A stretch of 64,000 nucleotides of DNA from contig NZ_AUBX01000010.1 of the NCBI RefSeq assembly GCF_000429465.1, positions 310,001-374,000 of the forward strand, read 5' to 3'. The number at the start of each line of letters is the position of its first letter. Position 1 is the stretch's first letter. The translations under genes were made by a program, and so were the position numbers. This stretch comes from Algoriphagus vanfongensis DSM 17529. Its GTDB lineage: Bacteria; Bacteroidota; Bacteroidia; Cytophagales; Cyclobacteriaceae. This document shows, piece by piece, positions 37,198 to 46,809 of the stretch. Below the pieces are notes generated by a model. The model was given only the letters and a program-made list of their open reading frames with translations. It made no database searches and had not been told where the DNA came from.

Positions 37198-38343
37198 ATG
37201 TCAAAATTCGATTCCATAAGACCCTTTTATGATGCAGAAGCCAACCCGGCTATCATGCAGATTCTGGAGGATCCTATGCTAGAAGCCATGATGAGTTTTA
37301 CCTTTCCACATGACAGAACCCAACTGTGGAAAGAACTCATGCGTCATACTCATTCCCTGCGAGACTTTCAGATCAATTTCATTTATCCAGGTCTGATGAA
37401 AGTACTGGAGAAGAGTTCGGATGGACTTAGCACTGGTGGATTTGAACAGCTGGAGCCCAACACTCCTTACCTCTTCATCTCCAATCATCGAGACATTATT
37501 TTGGACACGTCCCTGCTCAATGCTTGCCTCTATGAAAATGGCCTGGTAATGACTACCTCTGCCATCGGAGACAATCTGATCAAGAAACCATTCTTGCATA
37601 CGCTATCCCGATTGAGCAGAAACTTTGCGATCAAAAGAGGAGTATCTGGACGGGATCTTTTCGAAAGCTCCAAACTCGTATCAGACTACATCAGTCAGTC
37701 CCTGCTCAAAGAAAATCGGAGCGTATGGACAGCGCAGCGAGAAGGTAGAACCAAAGATGGAAATGACATCACACAAAAGGGCGTACTCAAAATGCTCACC
37801 TTGGCTGAAGAGAGCAAGGATTCATTTTCATATTTTGAAAAAGTGAATGTAGTCCCCGTATCTATCTCTTATGAGTACGATCCTACCGACATGCTTAAAA
37901 TGCCAGAATTGCTGGCTAAAGCTCGAGACGAAAAGTACGTCAAAAGCGAGAATGAGGACTTTCTCAACCTACTACGCGGTATCATGGGTACCAAGAAAAG
38001 AATCCACATTCAAGTCAATAAAATCCTAAATTCAGAGATTAAGGAGATTTCTAAAAGCGAGCTTAGCCAAAGTGACAAACTCAATCAGCTGGCCAATCTC
38101 ATCGATCGTGAAATCTGGACAGGCTACAAACTTTGGCCGAGTAACTACATCGCTCATGACTTGCTCTATGGCCAAAACGAATACGCCAATCATTACTCTG
38201 AGACTGAAAAGGCAGATTTTGAAAGGCGAATTGCAAGCAAAGTCAATACTGCGATCCCTGAAGAAGTGAAAAGCTACCTCGCCATGTATGCCAATCCAGT
38301 CAACAATCAAAAACTAGGCATAGAATCATGCCAATCTAGCTGA
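37198..38343 (+). CDS. PlsC-like acyltransferase family protein
   Basis: 381 residues. The catalytic NHRDIILD (HX4D) lies near residue 101, with a later EGRTKDG motif matching the glycerolphosphate-binding EGTR-type block. It belongs to the 1-acyl-glycerol-3-phosphate acyltransferase superfamily, but its length and extra N- and C-terminal helices differ from ordinary PlsC, so the acyl acceptor is uncertain (membrane lipid assembly is likely). ATG 37198 chosen. Its last 8 bp overlap the convergent kinase gene. Confidence 0.85.
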   Translation: MSKFDSIRPFYDAEANPAIMQILEDPMLEAMMSFTFPHDRTQLWKELMRHTHSLRDFQINFIYPGLMKVLEKSSDGLSTGGFEQLEPNTPYLFISNHRDIILDTSLLNACLYENGLVMTTSAIGDNLIKKPFLHTLSRLSRNFAIKRGVSGRDLFESSKLVSDYISQSLLKENRSVWTAQREGRTKDGNDITQKGVLKMLTLAEESKDSFSYFEKVNVVPVSISYEYDPTDMLKMPELLAKARDEKYVKSENEDFLNLLRGIMGTKKRIHIQVNKILNSEIKEISKSELSQSDKLNQLANLIDREIWTGYKLWPSNYIAHDLLYGQNEYANHYSETEKADFERRIASKVNTAIPEEVKSYLAMYANPVNNQKLGIESCQSS

Positions 38344-39574
38344 CCGGAATCCTGATCTGAATCAAAGTCCCTTCGCCGGGTGCAGACTCACAAGTCATTT
38401 GCCCTTCCAGAGACTTCACCAAATGCAGGACCAGCTTCATCCCAAATCCATACCCGCTTTCCCCTTGGGTACCCAGAGTCGATGAACCACTCCCTTGCAT
38501 GATTTCGTGGAGTTTCTCAGCGCTCATGCCTTCTCCACTATCCTGCACAGCAAACTGCAAAGTCTTCTGCGATCCTTCTACATGCCAAGCCAATCGAACA
38601 ACTATCTTACCTGATGGAGCAGTAAATTTGATTGAATTGGAAATTAAATTCCCCAAAATCTGCAGGATTTTGTTTCTAGGAAAAGTAGGTGTCACATGAG
38701 TTCCTTCTACTAAAATCTCCAACCGAACACCTTTGGACTTTGCTTGAGGAAAAAACATGTCCTCGAGCTTTTGCTTGAGTTCGGCCAGCGTCCACTGCGC
38801 AGATGCCAACAGTTGATCAGAATTTTGCGCTTGCTGCTCTTTGTCTTGTGTCAGGATTTCATTTGCCAAATCCAAGATGGACTTGCTGCTTTTTTTGATC
38901 AGCCCCAAAAACTCCATCATCTCCTCCATTTCATTCTCCTCCCCTTGGTTTTCGATGATATCAGCCAAGCCTATGATCCCGCCAATGGGGCCACGAATAT
39001 CATGGGCTAGTCTATTTTTGACCTGTGTCATGGTCATGATTCTTTGCTTCATCTCTTCCAGTTGCTTATTGGCTTTCATCCGATTCACGATTTCCTTCGC
39101 CACAATCGCCAGCATTTCTCTTTTTTCGGCAGTCAAATCCTTCATCTCTGTATCCATCACACAGAGCGCTCCGATACTCAGGTCTTGACTTACCTTGAGC
39201 GGTATTCCGTAATAATAGCGGAGGTTGGGCTGGTCCCGTACATAGTCCCGGCTGCTGAATCTCTCATCTTCAGCCAGATTTTTCACCTCAAACTCTTCCG
39301 TTTCTACTTCCATCACTGTGTATTGACAGACAGACTCTTCCCTCGGAAGTCGCTCCACCTCCATTCCAAAGGCAGATATGTTCCATTGAGTAAAATGATC
39401 CAAAAGATTGATCAGGGAAATTTTTGTTCCGGCTATTTTGGCTGCAAGCCGAGAGAGATCAGTCATAGACCTGCTCAGATCCAAGTAATCCGGATCTAGT
39501 TCTCCCAGTGCTTTTGCCCGGGCAAATTCATTGGCTGGAACAGGAAAAGATTGCTTTTCAAATCGATCGTTCAT
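38336..39574 (-). CDS. GAF-domain sensor histidine kinase
   Basis: 412 residues: N-terminal GAF domain (~30-180; FTQWNISAFGMEVERLPRE), dimerisation/phosphoacceptor domain with His in RLAHDIRGPIGG (~200), and HATPase domain with N box GNLISNSIKF, DSGEGM and GYGFGMKLV. No membrane segment, so cytoplasmic sensing. Its partner regulator is not adjacent. ATG 39574 chosen over an upstream frame start because it precedes the conserved part closely. Confidence 0.9.
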   Translation of the reverse strand: MNDRFEKQSFPVPANEFARAKALGELDPDYLDLSRSMTDLSRLAAKIAGTKISLINLLDHFTQWNISAFGMEVERLPREESVCQYTVMEVETEEFEVKNLAEDERFSSRDYVRDQPNLRYYYGIPLKVSQDLSIGALCVMDTEMKDLTAEKREMLAIVAKEIVNRMKANKQLEEMKQRIMTMTQVKNRLAHDIRGPIGGIIGLADIIENQGEENEMEEMMEFLGLIKKSSKSILDLANEILTQDKEQQAQNSDQLLASAQWTLAELKQKLEDMFFPQAKSKGVRLEILVEGTHVTPTFPRNKILQILGNLISNSIKFTAPSGKIVVRLAWHVEGSQKTLQFAVQDSGEGMSAEKLHEIMQGSGSSTLGTQGESGYGFGMKLVLHLVKSLEGQMTCESAPGEGTLIQIRIPVS

Positions 39575-39656
39575 AATAGAAATAACCGCTATATTAGGAT
39601 TCATTCCTAATTTAAAACATGCAATTTCAGCCCAAAAACATAGATTTCAATTTTTT

Positions 39657-40286
39657 ATGATCCAAAAGCAAAATTTTCTATTCGATTGTAGAGCGCTCGG
39701 ATTCTCACTCATTTTGAGTCTGGCCTTCTGGCTCTGCTTGCTCCATCCAACTACAGCTATCGGACAGGCAAAGTCTGCAATTGGAAAAATCGAAACTCCG
39801 CATGGAACCGTCTGGATCGAACTGGATGACCGTACGCCGAAACACAAGGGAAGCTTCATCCAACTAGCTGAAGCCGGCTACTGGGACTCACTGACATTCA
39901 ATCGGGTCATACCCAATTTTGTAGCACAAGGAGGTTGTCCAGACACACCTGAGGGATTCACAGATCCAGAGTACCTATTGAATCCAGAGTTTCACCCAGA
40001 TCTGACTCATAGCTACGGAGCAGTGGGAGCAGGTGGAGATGACAATCCGGGCAAACTTTCGGCTAGGTGTCAGTTTTATATTGTTCAAAATAAAGAGGGC
40101 CTTCATCGGCTGGACGGAGATTATACCGTGTTTGGTCGGGTCATATCAGGAATGGAGTATATCGATGAGATTGTGCACCTTGAGAGAGATTCCACAGACA
40201 TGCCCCTTGATCCAGTTACCTTGGATGTATCCATTGTCTATTTGACCGAGCCGGAGATATCCCAACTTAAAACTCAAAATCCATGA
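39657..40286 (+). CDS. Peptidyl-prolyl cis-trans isomerase, cyclophilin type
   Basis: 209 residues with an N-terminal hydrophobic signal segment (LGFSLILSLAFWLCLL) and a cyclophilin domain: FNRVIPNFVAQGGCP holds the catalytic Arg and the FVxQGG block, CQFYIVQNKEGLHRLDGDYTVFGRVISGME the rest of the pocket. Assists protein folding outside the cytoplasm. Overlaps the following oxidoreductase gene by 4 bp. Confidence 0.92.
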   Translation: MIQKQNFLFDCRALGFSLILSLAFWLCLLHPTTAIGQAKSAIGKIETPHGTVWIELDDRTPKHKGSFIQLAEAGYWDSLTFNRVIPNFVAQGGCPDTPEGFTDPEYLLNPEFHPDLTHSYGAVGAGGDDNPGKLSARCQFYIVQNKEGLHRLDGDYTVFGRVISGMEYIDEIVHLERDSTDMPLDPVTLDVSIVYLTEPEISQLKTQNP

Positions 40287-41353
40287 AACCTCTAAGAATA
40301 CTGGTAGTAGGCTGCGGCAACATGGGCGCTTCTCATGCCACCTCTTATCATCACATGCCCGAATTTGAGATCTGTGGCTTGGTATCACGCGGTAATAGTA
40401 AACACGAACTGAATCAAAAGCTTCAGGCAGACTATCCTCTTTTTGAAAATTTTGAGCAGGCTTTAAACAGTACAAGCCCTGACGCAGTTTGTATTTCCAC
40501 CTACCCAGATACACACGAAGAGTTTGCTTTGAAAGCCCTAGATCACGATTGCCACCTGTTTATAGAAAAGCCTCTGGCTGATAGCATTCTCGGCTGCGAA
40601 AAAATCATTGCCAAAGCGAAAGAAAAAGACAAAAAGGTGGTGGTGGGGTATATTTTGAGACATCACCCATCTTGGATCAGATTTATCGAGGAAAGTCAAA
40701 AACTAGGCAAACCTCTGGTCATGAGGATGAACCTGAACCAACAGTCTCAGGGATATATGTGGGATGTACACCGCAACTTGATGAAAAGCCTCAGCCCCGT
40801 TGTCGATTGTGGAGTACACTACATCGATGTGATGTGCCAAATGACCCGCTCCAAACCAGTCTCTGTCTCAGCCATCGGCGCTAGGCTGACTGATGAAATC
40901 TCAGAGGACAATTACAATTACGGTCAGCTTCAGATCCGCTTTGACGATGGATCGGTAGGCTGGTATGAAGCTGGCTGGGGACCCATGGTATCCGAAACCG
41001 CTTTTTTTGTCAAGGATGTTTTTGGTCCCAAAGGCGCTGTTTCCATCGTGGCCAAAGAAGCTGCGCAAACAGGAAATTCAGACCATGTGGATTCCCACAC
41101 CCAAACAGAATCTATTCGCATCCATCATGCGGCTATAGATTCTACAAATCAGTTTACTCAAGAAGACGAATGGATAGATATGAAGGACGAGCCTTCCCAT
41201 CAGGAATTATGTGATAGGGAACAGCGCTATTTCCTAGACTCTATCTTGTCAGAACTAGATCTTACAGACCACTTACAAGACGCACTCAACAGCCTCAAAA
41301 TCGCATTTGCTTGTGATGAATCTGTCAAAACAGGAAAAACAGTAATGCTTTAA
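40283..41353 (+). CDS. Gfo/Idh/MocA family oxidoreductase
   Basis: 356 residues: Rossmann fold with VVGCGNMGASHATSY near the N-terminus, the EKPLADS motif near residue 95 (nicotinamide-side Lys), and a C-terminal alpha-beta domain with HYIDVM as part of the active site. These enzymes oxidise or reduce sugars, inositols or related compounds with NAD(P). Coupled to the cyclophilin gene by a 4-bp overlap and followed by the sensor gene after 13 bp; the substrate is not indicated. Confidence 0.9.
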   Translation: MKPLRILVVGCGNMGASHATSYHHMPEFEICGLVSRGNSKHELNQKLQADYPLFENFEQALNSTSPDAVCISTYPDTHEEFALKALDHDCHLFIEKPLADSILGCEKIIAKAKEKDKKVVVGYILRHHPSWIRFIEESQKLGKPLVMRMNLNQQSQGYMWDVHRNLMKSLSPVVDCGVHYIDVMCQMTRSKPVSVSAIGARLTDEISEDNYNYGQLQIRFDDGSVGWYEAGWGPMVSETAFFVKDVFGPKGAVSIVAKEAAQTGNSDHVDSHTQTESIRIHHAAIDSTNQFTQEDEWIDMKDEPSHQELCDREQRYFLDSILSELDLTDHLQDALNSLKIAFACDESVKTGKTVML

Positions 41354-41366
41354 GTACATCGGCAAT

Positions 41367-43343
41367 ATGGCTTCCATCCTTCGGAAAATATTCTTCACAT
41401 CTCCCCTATTCACAGGTGCTATTGCATTTCTGATCACCTTGGGCTTTGGGTTGTTTTTGAGTTTCCGGGAGTTTCAGCTCAAAGAATATAATGCAAAGGA
41501 GGATGTAGAAAATCTCTCGAAAACCATCGAAGAGCGCATCAACGCCGCCCTTTTCACAGCCAACTCTGCAGTGAAGGTTTTGGGGTACCTCGTCCAAAAT
41601 GGAGAAATAGAAGGGAATTTTCATGAGGTAGGCAAAAGCATCATTGAGAATATCAAAATTCTTGATCAGATTCAATACTTGGATAGCGGTACAATAGTCA
41701 ACACCTACCCGTTGGAAGGCAATGAAATAATCATTGGCTACAATATTCTTGAAGACCCGAAAGTATTGGCAGAAGCCCAAGAAGCCATTCGGAGACGGGA
41801 AGTGTTTTTTGCAGGGCCTATCAATCTCAAGCAAGGTGGCAGAGCTATCATTTGTAGACTCCCCCTTTTTGATGAAAATCGATTTACCGGCTTTGCTGCT
41901 GTGTTGATGGATTGGGAGGAATTCAAAGATGAAATCTTTGCTCCCCCACTGGCTCAAGAAGGCTACACCATTGATTTGATCAAAAGTTCGCCGGAGCTAG
42001 ATGAAGCACAATCGCTTTTGTCAGCAGATTTCACGGATCTGCAAGGTCCCATCTTGGAAACACTCATTCCAGAAGGAAACTGGACTCTCAAAGTCCAAAT
42101 GAATCAGGACAAATCCTTCAATGAAATGCTCTTGCCTGTGGGTTTTAGGTTTTTGAGTGCATTGGCATTCGGATTTCTGTTTTGGAATTTTGCCAAACAG
42201 CCATCTATCCTACAAAAGAAAATCGCTCAAACAACCCATAAACTCAAGGAAAGCAATCAGAGGTTTCAGTATGTATCCATGGCCAATTCGGAAATGATCT
42301 GGGACTGGGACATTTCCACCGATGAAGTGTACAGAAGTCCCGGTTTTCAAAAATTCTTGGGATACACTGCTGAGGAACTCACTTCTGATTCCGGCTTCTG
42401 GCTCTCATTGATTCATCCGGATGACCAGGCACAAAGCGAAAGATTTGTAAAAGAGGTCTTTCAAAGTCAGGAAAATTACTGGTCGGAGGAGTTGAGAATC
42501 AAAAGCAAATCAGGCAAATATCTCTACGTACTGGAAAAAGCCTACATCCTGCGCAATGATGCCGGTAAGCCAATCCGAATTATCGGTTCGACACAGAATA
42601 TTACCGAACAAAAAGAATCAGAACAAAAATTACTTCAATCCAACCTTCAGCTTCAAAAGATCAATCAAGAACTCGAAGAATCCCAAAAGAAATACTCTGG
42701 ACTTTTTGATTTCAACCCCTCTCCTATCATAGTTCATGACTCGGAGACGTATAAAATCATAGACATCAACCAGGCCGCAGTCACCAAATATGGCTATACT
42801 AGGGAGGAGTTTCTCAAGATGACCATCTTGGATATTCGGCCAGCCAAGGACATTCCCAAAGTACAACAGTATCTTTCCGAATTTGGCGATAGCCCCAAAA
42901 AGACCTATCGAAGACTATCCAAGCATCTCAAGAAAAATGGAGAGATCATGGAGGTAGAAGTCAGTCCTGCCAAATTCAAGATCGGAAACAAGGAAGCCGC
43001 GATGGCTTTGGTTATAGACTTGACAGATAAGCTGAACTACATCCGGAAAATAGAACAGCAGAATGAGCTTTTTCGGGAGATAGCCTGGATCCAGTCCCAT
43101 GTGGTCAGAGCTCCATTGGCACGGATCTTAGGGCTAGCCCAACTGTTGGATACTTCTGCCAAAAACCTTTCTCCGGACGATCGGGAATTGCTCTCCTATC
43201 TTTTAGCTTCTTCCAACGAACTGGATGAAATCATCCGGGACATCAGCTACAAAATTTCCCAAGTAGGTACTGCCGAAAGCGCCCGAAAAGAATGGGGATT
43301 GCTGGAAAAATCGAAAGAAAAACAACCCAAGCCGAATTCTTAG
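41367..43343 (+). CDS. CHASE/PAS sensor protein with HisKA-like end but no ATPase domain
   Basis: 658 residues: a membrane helix at ~15-35, a periplasmic CHASE-like region (~36-250; FFAGPINLKQGGRAIICRLPLF), a second helix (~252-270), two PAS domains (~295-415 and ~435-555), then a helical dimerisation segment with IQSHVVRAPLARILGLAQLL (~565-632) that resembles a phosphoacceptor domain. No HATPase domain follows; the protein ends in a Lys-rich tail. It may pair with another kinase or act by protein contact. Confidence 0.85.
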   Translation: MASILRKIFFTSPLFTGAIAFLITLGFGLFLSFREFQLKEYNAKEDVENLSKTIEERINAALFTANSAVKVLGYLVQNGEIEGNFHEVGKSIIENIKILDQIQYLDSGTIVNTYPLEGNEIIIGYNILEDPKVLAEAQEAIRRREVFFAGPINLKQGGRAIICRLPLFDENRFTGFAAVLMDWEEFKDEIFAPPLAQEGYTIDLIKSSPELDEAQSLLSADFTDLQGPILETLIPEGNWTLKVQMNQDKSFNEMLLPVGFRFLSALAFGFLFWNFAKQPSILQKKIAQTTHKLKESNQRFQYVSMANSEMIWDWDISTDEVYRSPGFQKFLGYTAEELTSDSGFWLSLIHPDDQAQSERFVKEVFQSQENYWSEELRIKSKSGKYLYVLEKAYILRNDAGKPIRIIGSTQNITEQKESEQKLLQSNLQLQKINQELEESQKKYSGLFDFNPSPIIVHDSETYKIIDINQAAVTKYGYTREEFLKMTILDIRPAKDIPKVQQYLSEFGDSPKKTYRRLSKHLKKNGEIMEVEVSPAKFKIGNKEAAMALVIDLTDKLNYIRKIEQQNELFREIAWIQSHVVRAPLARILGLAQLLDTSAKNLSPDDRELLSYLLASSNELDEIIRDISYKISQVGTAESARKEWGLLEKSKEKQPKPNS

Positions 43344-43560
43344 TCACGAGTGGTAGCCACAGTTTCTTTAGCCCACAGGCTCAAGGCATCATCAACGGCC
43401 CAATTAATCCTATCAGAAGACCGCAATCCAAAGACTCATCCGATTGTATAAAAAATTGATGGCCTTTTTGCGAAAAAGCCATAAATTTCGCCTTATTCAA
43501 CAAATCGACTAGAAGATTCTACGCTTTAGTTTCTTCGAAGCCGATAATCCAACACATATT

Positions 43561-44319
43561 ATGAAAGATCGAACAGTCCTTATCACGGGCGGAGCAAGTG
43601 GTATCGGCCTTGCCATGGTCAGAAGGTTTGCTAGGGCAAATGCCCAAGTATTTTTTATCGATGCTAATGTTTCCCAAGGGGAATTAGTGGAAAAAGAAGA
43701 GCAGGAAAAAGGGCATCAGGTTACCTTTTGGCATGCAGATGTGACTTCACTGGAGCAAATCAGTGAACGTATCCAGCAACTGCCCGGTAAAATCGACACC
43801 TTGATCAACAATGCCGGCGTATCTCATGTTGGCAAAGTGGAAAACACCTCTGAAGAGGACTTTGATAGATTATATCAGGTCAATGTCAAAGGGATGTTTG
43901 TCTGCACCAAAGCAGCTCTACCCAAGCTGATCGAAAACGGTGGCGGTTCGATTCTCAATATGTGTTCTGTCGCAGCCACGATGGGCATTCCTGATAGATT
44001 TGCCTATTCCATGACCAAAGGTGCAGCTTTGTCTATGACATTGAGCATTGCCAGAGATTATGTGTCGCAAGGTGTGCGATGCAATTGTCTATCGCCGGGG
44101 AGAGTTCACACCCCATTTGTGGATGGGTTTTTGGCAAAAAACTACCCAGGACAGGAAAAAGAAATGTTTGCCAAGCTGGCTGCCACCCAACCCATCGGTC
44201 GCATGGGCACTCCTGAAGAAGTAGCCGAACTGGCCTATTTCATCAGCAGTGAGGAAGGCAGCTTTATCACAGGCTCTAATATTAATATCGATGGAGGATT
44301 TTTGGGATTAAAAATGTAA
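43561..44319 (+). CDS. Short-chain dehydrogenase, probable 2-keto-3-deoxy-L-fuconate dehydrogenase
   Basis: 252 residues of the classical SDR family: cofactor motif TGGASGIG, NNAG, catalytic Ser of CSVAA and YSMTK (YxxxK). In L-fucose oxidation this step makes the 2,4-diketo acid that the next gene's product would split. Assignment rests on the surrounding pathway genes, since two SDRs are present in the cluster and either could hold either role. First gene of the operon; the 217 bp upstream show no operator I can recognise. Confidence 0.85.
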   Translation: MKDRTVLITGGASGIGLAMVRRFARANAQVFFIDANVSQGELVEKEEQEKGHQVTFWHADVTSLEQISERIQQLPGKIDTLINNAGVSHVGKVENTSEEDFDRLYQVNVKGMFVCTKAALPKLIENGGGSILNMCSVAATMGIPDRFAYSMTKGAALSMTLSIARDYVSQGVRCNCLSPGRVHTPFVDGFLAKNYPGQEKEMFAKLAATQPIGRMGTPEEVAELAYFISSEEGSFITGSNINIDGGFLGLKM

Positions 44320-44349
44320 TCCTCCTCTAAAACATCTAAATTTTAACTC

Positions 44350-45213
44350 ATGAAATTGATACGATTTGGCCAGATCGGCCAGGAAAGACCAGGAATACAA
44401 GCTGCAAATGGAGACTATCTGGACTGCAGTAGTTTTGGAGAAGACTGGAACGAAGATTTTTTCAACAACAACGGTTTGGAAAGATTGAAGATCTGGCTGG
44501 AAGCCAATGAATCTACACTTCCAAAAATCCCTGCGGATTCCCGTTTGGGGTCCCCGGTAGCAAGACCTTCCAAAATTGTCTGCATCGGACTCAATTATCT
44601 CAAGCATGCCGAAGAATCTGGCATGGCAGTACCAGAAGTGCCTATTATTTTCATGAAGGCAACTTCTTCGCTTTGCGGACCTTTTGATCCGATCTATATT
44701 CCAAAAAACTCGGTTCAGACCGATTGGGAGGTAGAATTGGCTGTAGTCATCGGCAAGCGAGCCAAATATGTAAGCAAAGAAAATGCGATGGATTATGTAG
44801 CCGGCTATGCGCTGCACAATGACGTCAGTGAGCGTGACTTCCAGCTTCGTCACGGTGGTCAGTGGGTCAAAGGAAAAAGTGCGGATAACTTCGCTCCACT
44901 CGGCCCTACTCTAGTCACCAAAGATGAGGTCTCTGACCCACATAATCTCAGACTTTGGCTCAAGCTAAACGATGAACTACTCCAAGACAGCAATACCTCT
45001 GACTTGATCTTTGACATCCCTACTTTGATCGAGCATCTCAGTCAATACATGACTCTACTCCCTGGTGATGTGATCTCTACCGGCACTCCTTCAGGAGTTG
45101 GGTTGGGTCTCAAGCCAGAGCCTCGCTACTTGAAGCCTGGTGATGTGGTAGAATTAGGAATCGACGGTTTGGGTATTTCCAAGCAAGTGGCTATGAATGA
45201 TCCTGAAGCATGA
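44350..45213 (+). CDS. Fumarylacetoacetate hydrolase family, probable 2,4-diketo-3-deoxy-L-fuconate hydrolase
   Basis: 287 residues. FAH fold with metal ligands in DWEVELAVVIG and HNDVSERDFQ, and the HGGQWVKGKSADNFAPLGP block characteristic of the diketo-acid hydrolases. In the Xanthomonas-type L-fucose pathway this enzyme cleaves the 2,4-diketo-3-deoxy acid to pyruvate and lactate. Overlaps the next gene by 4 bp. Confidence 0.88.
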   Translation: MKLIRFGQIGQERPGIQAANGDYLDCSSFGEDWNEDFFNNNGLERLKIWLEANESTLPKIPADSRLGSPVARPSKIVCIGLNYLKHAEESGMAVPEVPIIFMKATSSLCGPFDPIYIPKNSVQTDWEVELAVVIGKRAKYVSKENAMDYVAGYALHNDVSERDFQLRHGGQWVKGKSADNFAPLGPTLVTKDEVSDPHNLRLWLKLNDELLQDSNTSDLIFDIPTLIEHLSQYMTLLPGDVISTGTPSGVGLGLKPEPRYLKPGDVVELGIDGLGISKQVAMNDPEA

Positions 45214-46037
45214 AAATAGATTCTCATCAACATTTTTGGGAATATAACCCAAAGCGTCACGAATGGATCGATGAGAGCATGAAAAGAATCCGTCGGAATT
45301 TTCTTCCGGCGGATCTCAAACCTCTTTTGGAGGATGCCAAACTAGACGGCTGTGTAGCCGTGCAGGCGGATGAAAGCCTCAGGGAAACCGATTTCTTGTT
45401 GGATCTAGCTGCTCAAAACCCTTGGATCAAAGGAGTAGTTGGCTGGGCTGATCTCGGTTCTGACAATCTCAGCGAAATTTTGGAAAAGTATTCTGAGTAC
45501 AATTACTTGAAAGGATTTCGTGAAATTCTCCAAGGGAAAGATCCTGCCTACATGCTGAGAGAGGAATTTATCAGAGGCCTGAAATCCCTCCACAAAGCCG
45601 GCTATACCTATGACATTCTCGTTTTTCCTCACCATCTCAAAGCTGTTTTGGAGCTGGTCAAAAAATGTCCGGAACAACCGATGGTGATCGACCATCTTGC
45701 CAAACCCTATATCAAAAAAGGAGAATGGAAAGACTGGGAAAAAGAGCTAAAACCCATCGCAGAAAGGGAAAATATCCACTGCAAAATCTCCGGAATGGTC
45801 ACAGAGGCAGACTGGCAAACCTGGACTGCAGACCAGATCAAACCCTACATGGAAATTGCCTTGGAGCTTTTTGGCCCGGAGAGATGCATGTACGGCTCCG
45901 ACTGGCCTGTCTGCTTGGTAGCAGGAGAATACGAAAAGATAATTGACCTAGTTCGGGATTTTATAGCTTCCCTGTCTCCTTCTGAGCAGGCTCAACTAAT
46001 GGGTGAAACTGCCACTCAATTTTACAATTTATATTAA
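45210..46037 (+). CDS. L-fuconolactonase-like amidohydrolase
   Basis: 275 residues of the COG3618 amidohydrolase group: N-terminal DSHQHFWEYNPKRHEW, VIDHLAKPYI, KISGMVTEADW and YGSDWPV carry the residues of the lactonase active site. It would open the L-fucono-lactone made by the dehydrogenase encoded next door. Overlaps the FAH gene and ends 1 bp before the second SDR gene. Confidence 0.88.
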   Translation: MKIDSHQHFWEYNPKRHEWIDESMKRIRRNFLPADLKPLLEDAKLDGCVAVQADESLRETDFLLDLAAQNPWIKGVVGWADLGSDNLSEILEKYSEYNYLKGFREILQGKDPAYMLREEFIRGLKSLHKAGYTYDILVFPHHLKAVLELVKKCPEQPMVIDHLAKPYIKKGEWKDWEKELKPIAERENIHCKISGMVTEADWQTWTADQIKPYMEIALELFGPERCMYGSDWPVCLVAGEYEKIIDLVRDFIASLSPSEQAQLMGETATQFYNLY

Positions 46038-46038
46038 T

Positions 46039-46809
46039 ATGGATTTACAGTTAAAAGATAAAGTCATCCTCATCTCGGGTGGAGCCAAAGGCATCGGTGG
46101 AGCTATTTCCAAAAGCTTGATTGCAGAAGGCGCCATTCCTGTATTCATCGATCCTTCGGAAAAAGAGGGAAAGGAACTGATTGAGTTGGCAGACGGGAAA
46201 GCACTTCAGATCCCGATGAGAATGTTTACTGCTGAAGATGCAGAAACAGCCGTTAAGCTTTGCTTGGAAAAATTTGGTCGAATAGATGGTGTCGTCAATA
46301 ATGCCGGAGCCAATGACGGTGTCGGCTTGGAGCATGGAAGTCCGGAAGCTTTTGCAAACTCCGTCACCAAAAACCTCAACCATTATTATTACCTCACGCA
46401 TTATGCCCTTCCTGAGTTGAAAAAAACACAGGGAGCCATTGTCAATATTTCATCCAAAACTGCCGTGACGGGACAGGGAGGTACTTCTGGCTATGTAGCT
46501 GCAAAAGGTGCTCAACTCGCTTTGACCCGTGAATGGGCTGCGGAGCTACTTCCCTATCAGATTCGCGTCAATGCCGTGATTCCTGCAGAAGTATTCACTC
46601 CTCTTTACCAAAACTGGATCAATACCTTTCCCGATCCTGACAAAAAACTGGAAGAAATCAACCAAAAAATTCCTCTGGGAAGAAGGATGACTTCGCCAGA
46701 AGAGATCGCTTCCATGACTTTGTTTTTACTTTCATCTCAAGCTTTACATATCACCGGTCAGCATCTTTTCGTCGATGGCGGCTATACTCATCTGGACAGA
46801 ACCCTATGA
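46039..46809 (+). CDS. Short-chain dehydrogenase, probable L-fucose dehydrogenase
   Basis: 256 residues, SDR: SGGAKGIGG, NNAGAND, SSKTA (Ser) and YVAAKGA (YxxxK). The first step of the pathway oxidises L-fucose to its lactone; family resemblance to L-fucose dehydrogenases of the SDR type supports this, though the role could be swapped with the SDR at 43561. ATG 46039 is 1 bp after the lactonase stop. Overlaps fucP by 4 bp. Confidence 0.85.
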   Translation: MDLQLKDKVILISGGAKGIGGAISKSLIAEGAIPVFIDPSEKEGKELIELADGKALQIPMRMFTAEDAETAVKLCLEKFGRIDGVVNNAGANDGVGLEHGSPEAFANSVTKNLNHYYYLTHYALPELKKTQGAIVNISSKTAVTGQGGTSGYVAAKGAQLALTREWAAELLPYQIRVNAVIPAEVFTPLYQNWINTFPDPDKKLEEINQKIPLGRRMTSPEEIASMTLFLLSSQALHITGQHLFVDGGYTHLDRTL

